DNA of 64,000 nt from Porodaedalea pini (taxonomy: Eukaryota > Basidiomycota > Agaricomycetes > Hymenochaetales > Hymenochaetaceae): contig NBAY01000039.1 in the NCBI GenBank assembly GCA_002794775.1, positions 186,001 to 250,000 of the forward strand, in the 5' to 3' direction. Of the stretch, positions 46,805 through 58,112 are shown piece after piece; position 1 is the stretch's first letter, and the number at the start of each line of letters is the position of its first letter. The translations under genes and the position numbers were made by a program. Under the pieces are notes generated by a model. It searched no databases and was not told the origin of the DNA. It saw only the letters and a program-made list of their open reading frames with translations.

Positions 46805-47138
46805 CTTCAAACCCCAGTGAAAATTAGCAATTGTGACATCGAGTCGGCTCGAGTGAGTTCTCACCATCAAATGAGCATCGTATGAAGTCGAGTGCTGGAC
46901 GTTTTTATGTTGTGAAATCTAATACCACTCGAAATCACTCAATGTTTGTAATTTGAAAATCGAGTAGAAACGAGTGAAATCGAACCGCTTCGCAGCCTTA
47001 AATTCGTACTTTTGATGACCATTCGATATCACAATATGAAAACGTCTTACACTCAATTTTCACTCGATGCTGATTTCCGGTTAGATCTCACTCGATACGA
47101 TTCTATACCACAATTGCTATTTTTCCCTGGGCTTCAAC
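46805..47138. repeat. inverted-repeat (foldback, MITE-like) element
   Basis: The left arm (from about 46813, CCCAGTGAAAATTAGCAATT) and the right arm (ending about 47131, reverse complement CCCAGGGAAAAATAGCAATT) pair over about 120 nt with small gaps, leaving a spacer of about 80-90 nt. Both arms contain CGAGTGA motifs and end inward at GACGTTTT. No open frame. This fits a non-autonomous foldback transposon; no target duplication was identified. Confidence 0.7.
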
Positions 47139-47985
47139 TCCACAACGGAAAGTCGCATACTAATTCACAGGCCTGCAGCGCCCTCATTTTTCCTTTTTTT
47201 TTCAAAGGAGTAAACGACAGAACATGACGCATATATGTTTGTGTATAATAAAGGTTAACAAAGAAAAGAGTACTAGGAACGAGGAGAGGATGAGGATACA
47301 GGTAAGAAGTAGGGTATTTAAAATGGTAGACTCTGTTCGTAGATGTGCACGGGAATAGTCACGGAGAACCATAGCTATAAGCAAGGATAGGAGATGAGAA
47401 AGGAAGGAAGTTATATTGTGCGAAGGGGAATTGTGCGGTAGGGCGTATGAAAGGTACATACACGTAAGGAGGATACGGAGAATGTGGAGAACAATTCGTT
47501 TGAGATCCGGGTAGAAGACGGATGTTAATGAATATGGTAGAGAATTAGTCCGTGGTTAGGATGAGATAAGAAAGGAAATGATAAGTAATGAATGAAGAGA
47601 AATGCCACGAGTATACAAAGATCAGGCGAGCCTGCCGCCAACGACGCAGAGGGAAACCGCAGGGGATACGTATTTTCTTCCCTTTTTAGATCCTTTCTTT
47701 CCTACCCTGCCGTTTCCTCTCAACATCGTGACGACAAGCTACGAGCCACATGAGAGCAACGTCAATCAGAAAGAGAAAGGGGAGCGAGAGAAAGGGGAAG
47801 GGGAACGCGAGAAAAAGAAAACGAGAAAGAAAACGTGGAGTAGTCGGTAAATCTCGTTGATATGGATGCTCGCACCCGCGCTATGACACGTCCAAATGAG
47901 CTTCGTTGCCTTTCTTTTCGCCCCCTCCTTTTCGTGCATCCATTTTCGAAGTACAGGTATCCAGCGATGTCTCCTAGTAGGGACT
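47139..47985. other. intergenic, purine/pyrimidine-skewed
   Basis: Long GA-rich stretches (for example 47765-47835). A hydrophobic frame on the minus strand at 47202-47459 arises from this skew. No gene supported. Confidence 0.5.
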
Positions 47986-49139
47986 CTAGGGGTTGCGTCC
48001 ATCGCGTCGATGGAATGACGCCCGCACTCGAGGGGAGAAGGCGCATATCTGGCTGCAGAGGTGTGGATATAGAGAACTGCCTGTCGATGATAGTGTATAG
48101 ATGATGGGCTTTCGATGCGGTAGTCTTAGCGGGGGTGAGATGGGGGAATATACAGGTTGACGTATATTGCCCGGCGACATCATTTCGACGTCAGTCTCAG
48201 GGATGATGATCACATCAAACAAAACCAGGTGGTCTTCGAAGGTCCTCGCTACGCAAGCTGCCTCGAATCTTGACAAATGAAGGGACAGCGAGTCGCCGGG
48301 TTCGCTTACAGAAAAGCAAAATAAACGAAGAGCCAAGTCATTGACGGTAGTTACGTCGTCCATCTCAATTTTGGAGTCGATATTCGACTGTCGCCCATTC
48401 TCCATATCGACATCCACCTCGGATTGGCTTATGAAAGCCACGTTAGCGATCATTTCAAGGAACACCATCTTGGTGTGGTCGGTAATGTTCCATAGAGCTC
48501 GTCATGTTGACGTGCACTGACAAATCACGAGCGATCGCATTTATGTTGACTTTGACGTTGCGTCCGCGTTCAGGGTGAGATTGAGAATTCTCGCTGGCCA
48601 TTTCGACGTTGTCATCCAAGAGGATAACGTTGGCGGGGGAATGGGCCATCCTGACGTCAGGTATATTCTATGCGTGCGCGTGTTAGACATGGTATGTGGA
48701 AGACGAAGAATATATGCATACCTGATCTGCCACTGCATAGTGCGCAGGTTACAGCGACCGGAATGCGGTAGCTGTTGAGAGCAGTGATACAGTAGGAGAG
48801 ATATAAGCATCCAGTGGGAGAACGGAAGGTTTCTGCCGAACATGAAGCGTGAGCACGGGTGGCACCTGATGTAGGACGATGATGCATACCAGAAGTTTAA
48901 GGTGTGCGGTAGCACATGGTCGGAGCAATTCAGTCGGCGTGGCGAATGGTGAGCCAAGTTCCTCGAGTGCAACAGGAAGAGTGTGGAGGGAGGGTGGAGA
49001 CGGGTGGCACTGGCCAGCAGTGGAGGGATAGCTCGACCAGCGCCTCAACGCATGGTCGAAGCTGAGCAAGGTCGTGAGAGGTAAAGCTACGAGAGTAGGC
49101 TTTCACGAAGGCTACTAAAGGTTGCCTCAAGCGGACCAT
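47986..49139 (-). pseudogene. family gene C, broken copy
   Basis: Starts at ATG 49139 (MVRLRQPLVAFVKAYSRSFT) behind the shared promoter. Relative to copy A it lacks 13 nt in GCGCTG|GTCGAG, which shifts the frame, and in the frame shared with A it has TAA directly before PAHYAVADQ, where A has CAG. The 54-nt intron is kept (48721-48668). Exon 2 begins NIPDVRMAHSPANVI and aligns with A (LLDDNVEMASEN; LWNITDHTKMVFLEMIANVA), again with a frame change near 48490. Exon 2 then runs open to 47986. Function unknown; several lesions make expression of the ancestral protein unlikely. Confidence 0.65.
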
Positions 49140-49190
49140 GGTGGGGGCAGAAGACAGACCGTGAGGGAGGTGGAAAGCGCGTCGCGGACT

Positions 49191-49240
49191 GTTTTATAAT
49201 CGTCCAAATCGAGAGGCTGACAGGTCACAGCAAGTGACGT
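49191..49240 (-). promoter_or_regulatory. shared family promoter, copy C
   Basis: In gene direction ACGTCACTTG (49240-49231), then GATTTGGACGATTATAAAAC with the TATA box about 57 nt before ATG 49139. Nearly identical to the block before copy A. Confidence 0.78.
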
Positions 49241-49852
49241 ACCGTGTCAACCCTCGCATATATAGCATTAATTTTGGATGCCATTAGCCCATCCTGCAGT
49301 TCTTCACTACATTTTTGTGTGGCATTCCAGCTTTGAGGAGCAGAGAACGAAACATATCGTAAGATCGGTTTGCACTGGCTTCATTCTTGACATCATATGA
49401 TAAGCGACTGATCTGCACGAAAGCAATTCACAGGAAACAGACTCGTAAACTTGAGGCCCTTTCTGCATCGCGAGTAAATCAAGACAACGAGAGCAGGTAG
49501 ACTATAGCGAGAAGTGTAAGTTTTGACCGTCGCAGCTGGCTGCACGGTCAACTATTTGAAGCATAACTTCAGTTTAGTGCTGGGCCTGGAGTACGTGGTG
49601 CATCTTGAAGCTCTTCTCCAGGCAAAGGAAAGGGAACGGAGGTCTCGACAACGGATCTCCTTAATGGAGACTACCTTGAGAACCTGGAGAAGGAGCGAAC
49701 GAAGTCCGGACGCGATTGATAACGAGCACGAGCCATGTATCGCTCTCCTTGAGACACACGCACTGATAACAATATGATCATCAGAGATAATATTTTTGGA
49801 GAGCGAGAGCAATGAGAGAAGCAAGGGAACAGCAAAGGTGCGCGTCAGTCAT
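49241..49852. other. intergenic upstream of family copy C
   Basis: No supported gene. Confidence 0.5.
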
Positions 49853-50105
49853 CTGTTTTGAATCTCAGGATCACGACTTAGAACGAGCTCGATCTTCTGT
49901 TCACCAGAAACCCATCACCAACGTAAGATAGACAGCAACACAGCATCCAAATACGATGCGAAGGCAGACCCTTGCAAAATTGATCAATATCTGGCAGCGG
50001 CATTGACCCACTAGTGATAATCACTCCACAAGATATTCTAGTGAGAAAGGTATCAATGCCTGCAGAACCCCGCAATCGTAGTTGTGCCTAGCATTGATGC
50101 CGGTG
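49853..50105 (+). repeat. dispersed repeat, unit 2
   Basis: Diverged copy of 46190-46415, same strand, about 3.7 kb downstream of it. Confidence 0.7.
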
Positions 50106-50486
50106 ATCTCGCAGGGGTCAGACGATGTATCCGGCATACTCTGAGCGACATGTTGATCCGTCGGCTTCAGTTTTCCAGCTGGAAGCAAGACTTGTTTCCA
50201 TAGTTCGGCTCGAAACACGTTCATCAATTTACAAAGGATAACGAAACTGGCATTGTTCCGAAATCGCACGAATTGAGCCGTTGAAGGCAAGGACGAGGCG
50301 CTAATTGAAGTATGGAGGGTTTTCAAAGAGACTTGAGCCGAGATAGCAAATCCTTAGCAAACATGACCTGCTGAGAGCAGGTCAGAGTGACCTTTTCGGA
50401 TTATTGAATTCAAATTAAAACGATATGCTTGACCTGAAATCAGTACACGATGAAAGCTCGAAGAGAGAGTTTAGACTCACCATAGG
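50106..50486. other. intergenic, nothing recognised
   Basis: Lies downstream of the uS10m gene. No conserved frame. Confidence 0.55.
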
Positions 50487-51348
50487 TTACTCCCGGGATT
50501 CTGGTGTCTTGGACGTCTTTTGCGCTTCCTTCTTCTGAGCAATCGCCTTCGGTGCAGCCTTCCCTAAATTCGCCGCCGCCATCTCCTGCCTTACTATATT
50601 GCGCGCGACTTCCTCCACCCTCTGGCGGTCTGTGATATTTTCCAGTTTGAACGAATCCATCTGGGCCTTCGACGTGCGCTCCGCGTGCTTCCGCCCGATG
50701 CTGATGGGCGCACGATGCCAGCGGACAATACGCATGCCGATCCCAGGCTGTGGGTACATCTGGATATACCGGATCCAGCGCTCGACGACGTTGTCCGTCG
50801 CGTCCCAAGCCTTAAGCAAGCGCTTGTGCACATGCCGGTCGAAGTTCTCCTGGTTTTTCTTGTGCACGAAGGGCCCCTTCGGCACGGTCCACAGGCTGCG
50901 CTGCGTCGGCAGTCGTATGGGTTCACTGACCGGGATTGCAAGCGCTGACGCGGCGTGCGACGCGAAGTGCAGGAAAAGGTCCAGTGCGCGGTGGTTGTAC
51001 CCGCGTACTTGCAGAGTTGCGACGGGCACGCCATGGGTCTTTGCGTGCTGCAGCGGGGCAAGGATAGAGCGTCCGTGCACAACCTGCGCAGCATATTCAC
51101 GCTCCGAGACGGTCGGTGTGACCATAAGTTCCTTTCTTCGCCGTCTCCGCGAAGGAGTAGGAGGAGGGGCACTATCTGAAGGGAGCGGCGTGGCGGCCTC
51201 GGTCGCAAAACCGCTCGATGATGGTATCCTTGTGGAAAGGTTCAGCAATAGCACAGGAAAAGATCGCTTGAGCATACCTTGAACAGAAGGCCTGCTTCAG
51301 TAGTCCTTCCGTCTGAGCAAAACGTGCTCTTACTTGTCTTGCGAGCAT
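50487..51348 (-). CDS. mrps10: mitochondrial small-subunit ribosomal protein uS10m
   Basis: 270 residues in two exons (51348-51278 and 51228-50487). Exon 1 supplies an Arg-rich, acid-free presequence (MLARQVRARFAQTEGLLKQA then FCSR) fitting import into mitochondria. The S10 core follows: VATLQVRGYNHRALDLFLHF, then PIRLPTQRSLWTVPKGPFVH, KKNQENFDRHVHKRLLKAWD and ERWIRYIQMYPQPGIGMRI. The basic tail is Ala/Lys-rich. uS10 contacts the head of the small subunit. A shorter start inside the intron (51275) is possible but would lose the presequence. Confidence 0.88.
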
Positions 51349-52319
51349 CTTCAAGGGCAAACGATCTTCACTTGAACTTGAAGCAACACAGGCTCCAGAA
51401 AGCCGAACGAAAATAAAAGCTGGTTCAGTATCATGTGATCTTGACGCGACCCGCGACTTATCGGCTCGTGACCTTGTCAAACTCCGACTCTCTTGCAGTC
51501 TTGCGTGAATTTGACGCACAATAGGACGAGTAACAGCAGACACCTGTGCGGCTCCCTTTGTAGGATGTGATCAATTTCTTATGTGCAGATTACGGTATCT
51601 AACAAATAACAGTGTCCGAATGCAAGATGCAAATGTTTCTGATCGAGTACTATATAAAACAATAGATCCAGCAGAGCATCCGCCCGCACATATAAAGGTA
51701 CATGGCAGCGAGGAAAGCAGGTGGGATATTAAGAATACACTAGAAAGAAAGACTGTAAGATCCGAACCTCATCTACATGCCACTGCACCATCTATCGATG
51801 AGCCCACGAAACAGAACCCACAGTCATCGAAAATATACATCATCAAAGTGTCGAGCTGCGACAGAAGGTTGAGCCCATATAGAAGGTAAAGTCTATAGAG
51901 GAGCCTCACTGTGAACAATGAAAGGAGACGGAACGTATTACGACAGCCGTCGCCACCAGCGATCGCAACACGCCCGGTTATCCAAGTGGTCCAACTCGGA
52001 TCTCCGGTCCAGGAACACAAGTTCTTTTCGTCCTTCTTCGCGTAGAAGGAGGCAGAAGAACGAATACCTTGACCCGGACCCGTCGCTGCGCTAAGCGTCC
52101 AGCGCACTGGCAGAGTAATAAGAGATACGGGGCTTTTACAGCGTCACCAAGGTAGCCATGAGGAAGGCTAGAAAAAAATGACTCATGAGAATGAAAATTC
52201 GTGGATCTCTTTAACGGTGAGCAACTTACTTCGACGCCCACCAGACCATTGAATAAAAATACACCCAACAAGATGAAGAATAAAAATACAACTCTTCCAT
52301 GATTCCCTCACCCACGTCC
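51349..52319. other. intergenic between the uS10m promoter and the CK1 3' end
   Basis: No conserved frame or repeat found. Confidence 0.55.
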
Positions 52320-53764
52320 TCATGAGCGCCTCGACAGCGGCACCGAGTTCGACTCAGTCTCCATCGCCGCACGAGCCTCGCATGCTTCACAAAACCGACG
52401 GCGTCTCTGACTACCACCGCTGATCGCACTGGGCCCGCTCACCGCCCGTTTTGCACTCGATCGCCGCCATACACGTTCACCAACAACGGTCCAGTCAAAT
52501 TGGCCATCATATTTAATGCTCTCGCGTTCCGCAAGGTCACGAAAGAGCTTACGGCAGCCCTCGTAGTCCGGTAGGTCTTCGAAGGCGAGACTTCGTACAT
52601 AACGGAAGAAGATGTCGAACTCGGTTGGCAAGCCGGCAGTAATGAGTCCAGATGTCTCCGCTGCGAGTTTAGCAGCGAGGATCTTGTCCCATGCGAGTTT
52701 GGGGTTTTTGTCTGCATCCGGAGGCGGCTTCACCTTCCGCCATGGAAGCGTCCCACGGAGGAAATAGATCAAGGTGTATGCCAACGACTCGAGGTCATCA
52801 CGCCGTGAGCAATCTATATTTGGAGCGTCATCATCAGTGAAGTGAAGAGACGGAGAAGACGCGTCTCTTGCGTACCTTCTCCTTTATGCGTGTTGATGCT
52901 GGCAAACAGCGGCGTTCCAACACCATGAGTGTCACATTGAGTGTTTCTGATGTGTTCCCCTGTCCCACTGTTCGCATACTTCTTTGCAAGTCCGAAGTCA
53001 ATCACATTCACCCGGTCGCAGGACGACGGCCGCGAGGTTGAATAAACATCAGGGCCCATGAGGAAGTTGGCAGGCTTAATGTCCCGGTGCACCCAGTCGC
53101 GCGAATGAATGAACTCAATGAGTGAAAGCTAAAAGAATGAAAGTTAGCTTCTAAAGCCCTATTCGGGTTAATGGTTTAATGTGGGAATAATTGGAGAATG
53201 TGGCTCGAAGTGATGTTCGACACTAGCCCAGCACATTCTGTTGCGCAGCAGTCACACAAGCCCAACTCCACCGAAGTTCGAGGAGAATAGAGGACGTGGA
53301 GAAATAAAATAAAATAAGCAGGAAGATGCTCACCATCTGGTCCGCTAGGAGTAGCACGGTCTTTAAAGTGAAATGCTTGTTGCAAATCTTAAAGAGGTCC
53401 TCTAGTGAAGGCCCAAGGAGGTCAATGACCATCACGTTGTAGTCGCCCTGTTTCCCCGACCACATCATCCATGGCACGCCGGGTCCACCCATGAGCGTCT
53501 TGTATATTCTTGACTCCTGCTTCAGCATCGAGTGCTTCGCATTCGCCGATTCGACCTTAATGGCAACCTCTTTTCCGGCTATGGTGTGCGTTCCCATGAA
53601 TACTGAGCCTGAGTGCACATTGCAAGCAAAAGCAAATAAAATGGGAAAAAAATGAAAATATATCAGACGGGGCTGACGTCGTGGCTTGGAGCGGCGAACA
53701 TACCACAACCTCCATACCCAATCTCCTCCTCGAGTCTATACTTCCCACCAAATGTGAGTTCCAT
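52320..53764 (-). CDS. CK1-type serine/threonine protein kinase, divergent
   Basis: 360 residues in four exons: 53764-53704, 53608-53334, 53128-52876, 52813-52320 (1083 nt in frame). The start MELTFGGKYRLEEEIGYGGC matches casein kinase 1 N-termini, with the Gly loop then VAIKVES (catalytic Lys). Further: HSRDWVHRDIKPANFLMG (catalytic Asp), VNVIDFGLAKKY, CSRRDDLESLAYTLIYFLRG, TLPW, and the CK1-specific FDIFFRYVRSLAFEDLPDY. All catalytic residues are present. The activation segment (GEHIRNTQCDTHGVGTPLFA) departs from the usual CK1 sequence. The C-terminal tail is short and basic, without a prenylation or palmitoylation motif. Agaricomycetes carry expanded sets of such kinases; this is probably one of those rather than Hrr25 or Yck. 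Confidence 0.9.
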
Positions 53765-54337
53765 CTTTTACAAGTTGCTGGTGAGTACGACGTCTTGCTT
53801 GACAGCCTGCCGGAGGAGTGCTCGAATTAGGACAAAGGCGCGAGTAGATGGCGGTTAGAAGCCAACAGGAATTTCGCGGCTTTGCTTCCGCATTCGTTTC
53901 TTGTATACGGTAACAACGCGTCTGTCACAGTCACCTTGTTTTTCTTCAACGTGAAGTTTCTTCCTTCGAATGCTTCGCTGCTTCGACAATGCCAGGAGAC
54001 CATTTGATTGGATTCCATTAGTAGTTCACGTCCTACATTGTAAGAAGACGAAAGTATTAGGGGAGTGTGCTACTTCTAGATTTCTTTACAACGTCCCACC
54101 TGAGAAGCTAAATTGACCCGAGAGAAAGAATGCTAAGATGAAAAAGAGCGAGAACTTCTAGTGGAGGGAATAAACAAACGAAACGAGTGAGAGTAGGCGA
54201 AAAATAGAGAGCATGTAGGAAGGTTCAAATAAAGTAGAAGACCGAATAGTATGAAAGAATAAGCACCTGGAAGATCTAAGCAAATCGAAAACGAGAGCCA
54301 GCCGAGATCATATAGCACAAGTAGGTTATAGAATTCG
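53765..54337. other. intergenic between CK1 promoter and GH79 3' end
   Basis: Nothing recognised. Confidence 0.55.
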
Positions 54338-56341
54338 TTATATGGCAAGGCCTGCCACCACTCCACACGCCACGCCGACCACTGTCCACAGCCGGTAGTT
54401 CAACGCGACAGAAAAAGCAGCGTTCGCTGTACCCGTGTAAACGCCTGCAATCGTCGAGTTTCCGATGTAGATGTTGGTCTGCTGCAATTCGCTTTCTGGG
54501 TCAAGCCATACAACAGCGAGTCCAGGACCTGGCACCTTCACGCTACACCCATCTACACAATCCAATATGTCCATTGCTTGCGTGCCTTGCAGGTCGCCGT
54601 TGCTCCCGACCGTCTGGCCCGCCCAGCTGATCGCAGTTTCCTCGGTGATGTTGTCCGCGAGCAGATAGCGTACACCAATAGCGCCAGTGAGATTATTGGG
54701 AAGCACGAACGTCTGCATCGTACCCGCCTCGGTGTCCAAGGCATCGGAGTCACCAGAGCTATCGGAGATGGTGCGAGGATAGTCGTAGTTGAAGAGCACG
54801 AGCTTGCTCTCATTCCGCCCAAAGCCATCATAGATACCATATCCAGCGACGGTGGCATTGAACGAGCTCGTGGATTTGTCGAGATTGAGGTCAACGACAA
54901 TGGAAGTTGTGTTTGAAATCGCCTCGGCAAGCACGAGCATCGCGTAGTAGACGGCGCCGGTACGCCACCCATCACTTAGTGGTGTGCTGTCCGATGGAGG
55001 ATCAAACAGATTGTATGTGACACCAAGCTCACGTGTGTGTAGATACATGCCAGAGAAATTGAGAGCAGCTGCCTGCAACGCAGCGTCGATGGCCCAAAGA
55101 CCAGCCGCGAACCAACACAGCTCATGAACTAGGATCGCACTGTATAACTGAAGGAAGTACGCACGGTGGGTGCAACACTGGGATCTCCGCCGCATGATGC
55201 AGAGTTGTATTCGGTGAGCAGCATAGGCACACCAACTTTCTTTGTCAGGTCGATGCCGGCGTCGTTCCACTGAAGGAACGGGGCAACTGTAAGGAATCTC
55301 TTAATAATCGAGCGACTTCTTGAGCTGCAAGCTCACCATTCGCATGCGAGACATAGTACGAGATATTTGAGCTAGACGCAGACACACCGCTGCAGACGTT
55401 ATTTGGATAATGCTGAATACTTCTCAAATGCAGTTAATATCATATCTGCGTATTCCTTAAACTGAACCGCTCACGTGAAGTATTTATACGGATATTTGTC
55501 CAAGCCCGCTTCCAGCACGTCGTCCAACCCCCATGAACAGCATACCGTAGGCCCGCCTATAATCGTCGTATTTGTGATGTTGCCATAGACAGAATTCGCG
55601 AGGTCGTTCAGCACCTGTCCGATCTCTGGAGTGTAATCTGCAATTGTGTATGCATCACGCTCGCCGTGCCCCGCATACAGGTCTGGCTCGTTCCCTAACA
55701 GCAGAGCATCCAAGCGGTCTCCCAGCTTCTCGCGCGCGGCGGCAGCGAGTTCGACGACATTATCATCTGTAGATGGGGCGCGCATACTCAGACCAAGGAT
55801 GAACTGCATCTCGCCGACGGTGTCCGCCATCGCGTTGAGAACGTCGAAAAGCATCGGTCCAAAATCGCAGGGCACCTGCTCGTGGACGCATAAGCCTTTC
55901 TACTCAAATTCAAGTACAAAAGGTGCGTACGTCGTTGTAGTACGCATCATCGTCCGTGAGTGTGATCATGTTCGTCTGGCTCGCGACATACTGTGACCCG
56001 TCCATACTGTTGCCTCCGATACGGATGCGCAGAGGGTTTGACATGCGAGCGCGAATATTCGAAAGATAGTTCTTCATCGCGTTCGGCACGGTATCGGGTG
56101 ATTCACCCCCTGTGAAACTGATCAGTCCAATGCGCAAAAAGATCACATGGAAACCTGACCCACATAGATAGTTGAGTGGAAAGAGCTCCCATGAAATCCC
56201 GAGGAAGTTATCATGAACCACATTCGTCGAGTTGCCCGGCGCGCTGGGAAAACTGACGTTCAAGACTTTGTTGCTGGTTGCCTGAGCTGGGGAAGGGAAA
56301 AATGTTGTCGCAAAGACGGCCAGCAGGCTTGCGGGGAGCAT
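54338..56341 (-). CDS. GH79 family glycoside hydrolase (beta-glucuronidase-like)
   Basis: Secreted or cell-wall enzyme expected to release glucuronic acid from glycans such as arabinogalactan. ATG 56341 opens a signal peptide (MLPASLLAVFATTFFPSPAQ, then A). A TIM barrel follows with the acid/base Glu in DALLLGNEPDLYAGHGERDA and the nucleophile Glu in VPMLLTEYNSASCGGD. Supporting blocks are LRIRIGGNSMDGSQY, TIIGGPTVCCSWGLD and HYPNNVC. The C-terminal half (from about SSIVVDLNLDKSTSS) is the GH79C beta-sandwich, and the end (TVVGVACGVVAGLAI) is hydrophobic, suggesting a GPI anchor or membrane tail. About six exons with short introns; borders approximate. Stop at 54340-54338. Confidence 0.88.
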
Positions 56342-56695
56342 GGCCGCTCAGCGTGCTCGGCGGCAGAGAGAAGAAATTTCAGGTGCGGGGCTTGTCTTTT
56401 CGACCGCTTTATACTCTAGATTGCAGTATGCGATTAGTCTTGGCACCAGACGGACTGACGGTTCCGCCGATCTGGGCCGCTTGCCATCAGGCAACAATGA
56501 CGGGCGACCAACATTCATGCAGGAAATCTCCAATCGAGAGAAGGTTGACGAGGTTTGATTGTTCATGGTGTTACTGAGTTGACAAGTGGGCGAAGAGGAA
56601 AGTGACTGACTCTTTGGCACGGCACGTGCCTTCAATTCCGTGATCGACGCGTCTCGGATTTGCTCAACCATATCGAGACGAGACGACAGACAGCG
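56342..56695. other. bidirectional promoter region of GH79 and Sus1
   Basis: 354 bp between divergent starts. No clear TATA box for Sus1; TTTATACTC near 56408 could serve GH79. Confidence 0.5.
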
Positions 56696-57185
56696 ATGGC
56701 AGCGGACTCAACTTACGCGCAAGTCCACCGTCGCATCGTCGAGTCCGGCGAATGGGACAAGTAACAATCCTTACCTCAAGAAAGTCTCATTTTTTGACCC
56801 AGGGTCCTACAGAATCTACGCAGCCCTCATCGCGCGTCTCAGCGAACTCGGCTGGATTGATGCTCTGAAGCATTCGGCAAAGGGTATGTTTATACAGTAG
56901 CACACATCACACATGCGTCTGGCTGCCCTGCTGAAGAAAACTGCTGTGCCGAACCCTCTCCAGATCACGCGCACCATATGCAATTCCGAGATCTCTTGGC
57001 AGAACTCGAGGATCAATGCAACTGTAAGTAAACCCGCTTCTGCCGACAATCATCATGGTCCGCAGTATGATTTCCTGATATAACTCTTCTCCTGTATTTG
57101 TTGTTTCTCAGCATCCGTACCCCTCGCCGTGAAGCAAGAAATCATGGACATGATCAGAAACTTTGTTGAAAAGCAGTTCGACTAG
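56696..57185 (+). CDS. sus1: Sus1/ENY2, SAGA and TREX-2 subunit
   Basis: 89 residues in four exons: 56696-56760, 56813-56883, 56964-57023, 57112-57185 (270 nt exact). Matches the all-helical Sus1/ENY2 fold: VHRRIVESGEWDKIYAALIA, RLSELGWIDALKHSAKD, FRDLLAELEDQC, then VPLAVKQEIMDMIRNFVEKQ. Family length is about 96. The protein links histone deubiquitination by SAGA with mRNA export at the nuclear pore. The acceptor at 56811-56812 was chosen because the one 10 nt upstream breaks the frame. Confidence 0.9.
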
Positions 57186-58112
57186 CAAGAATCAGATAGA
57201 TGACAGTGTCGCAGCAGCACCTATCTAGGCTATAACTTTGCTTCCGTACTTGACTACATGACCGTCGGCGGCGAATAATGCTCCGCGAACGTGAGTTCTT
57301 AACAGGAGAACAAGCTGTGCTATCCCGCATATCTGCCAAGACTCAGACTGTACTGTCTTTCGCGTTTGATGGTATCAATGACAGTCTACCAGCCACTTGA
57401 CTAAAAGTGCATTCCTCGTTTGTGGTCCTACTGGAAATCGCTTCGACTAGTAGACAGGATCCAGTATAGCCTGAGATAGAGAGATGAAGAGAGGAATCAG
57501 CCTATGTCCGACACCCGCTACAGTTATTATCGTATCGTTTGTCCAAGTGTGCAAGAGTATATGCGTTATCTTTCTTGCACTTCCGACCTATACTGATATC
57601 GAACCAGTGAGCCAGATATCAAGCCACTGCATCGGCTTTGTCTGTTGTTCGATCATATCGGAGCAAGAATTGCATTCAACTATCAATTATTGTACATTGA
57701 CAACTCTCCGCTTCAGCCTCCGCAGCACGCTGTGCCCGTGGCCGAAGGGCAGTGCTGAACTCAATTCCACAATACGTTCGGACTTGTGAAACGCCCTTCG
57801 TCTTGCAAAGCATTCACCAACTTGAAACTATACCAAATGCGTCTGTAAGACATCACGCATGCTGGTTTCAGTTGTTCTTAACACAGGTGCAATGAATGTG
57901 TATAACGGCTCTGAGAGGTTGGAGGAAGAGTATCGTCATATTCCAGACTTCATAAAGAGAAGTGTAACAAAATAAGAGTCTCTGATTTCTCGGAGCAATA
58001 TCAGTGAGAATTGAGGTGTGCCTTGGTATTGTCCGTGGCTTTCCATTTGCGTTATCAGCCTCGTCGCCGTTGGCGAAAAGACAAGCACTCACATTGATTC
58101 TGCGTCGGAAAA
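57186..58112. other. intergenic between convergent Sus1 and membrane gene
   Basis: I see no gene. Tandem GAGGGACGC pairs lie further right, near 58283-58300. Confidence 0.5.

Noticed and set aside
47202..47459. Small hydrophobic protein on the minus strand
   Set aside because: Composition follows the pyrimidine-rich strand; no splice, promoter or homology support.
8080..49139. Family A/B/C as mating-type homeodomain or pheromone genes
   Set aside because: No homeodomain motif, no CaaX-type C-terminus, and no MIP or beta-flanking gene nearby.
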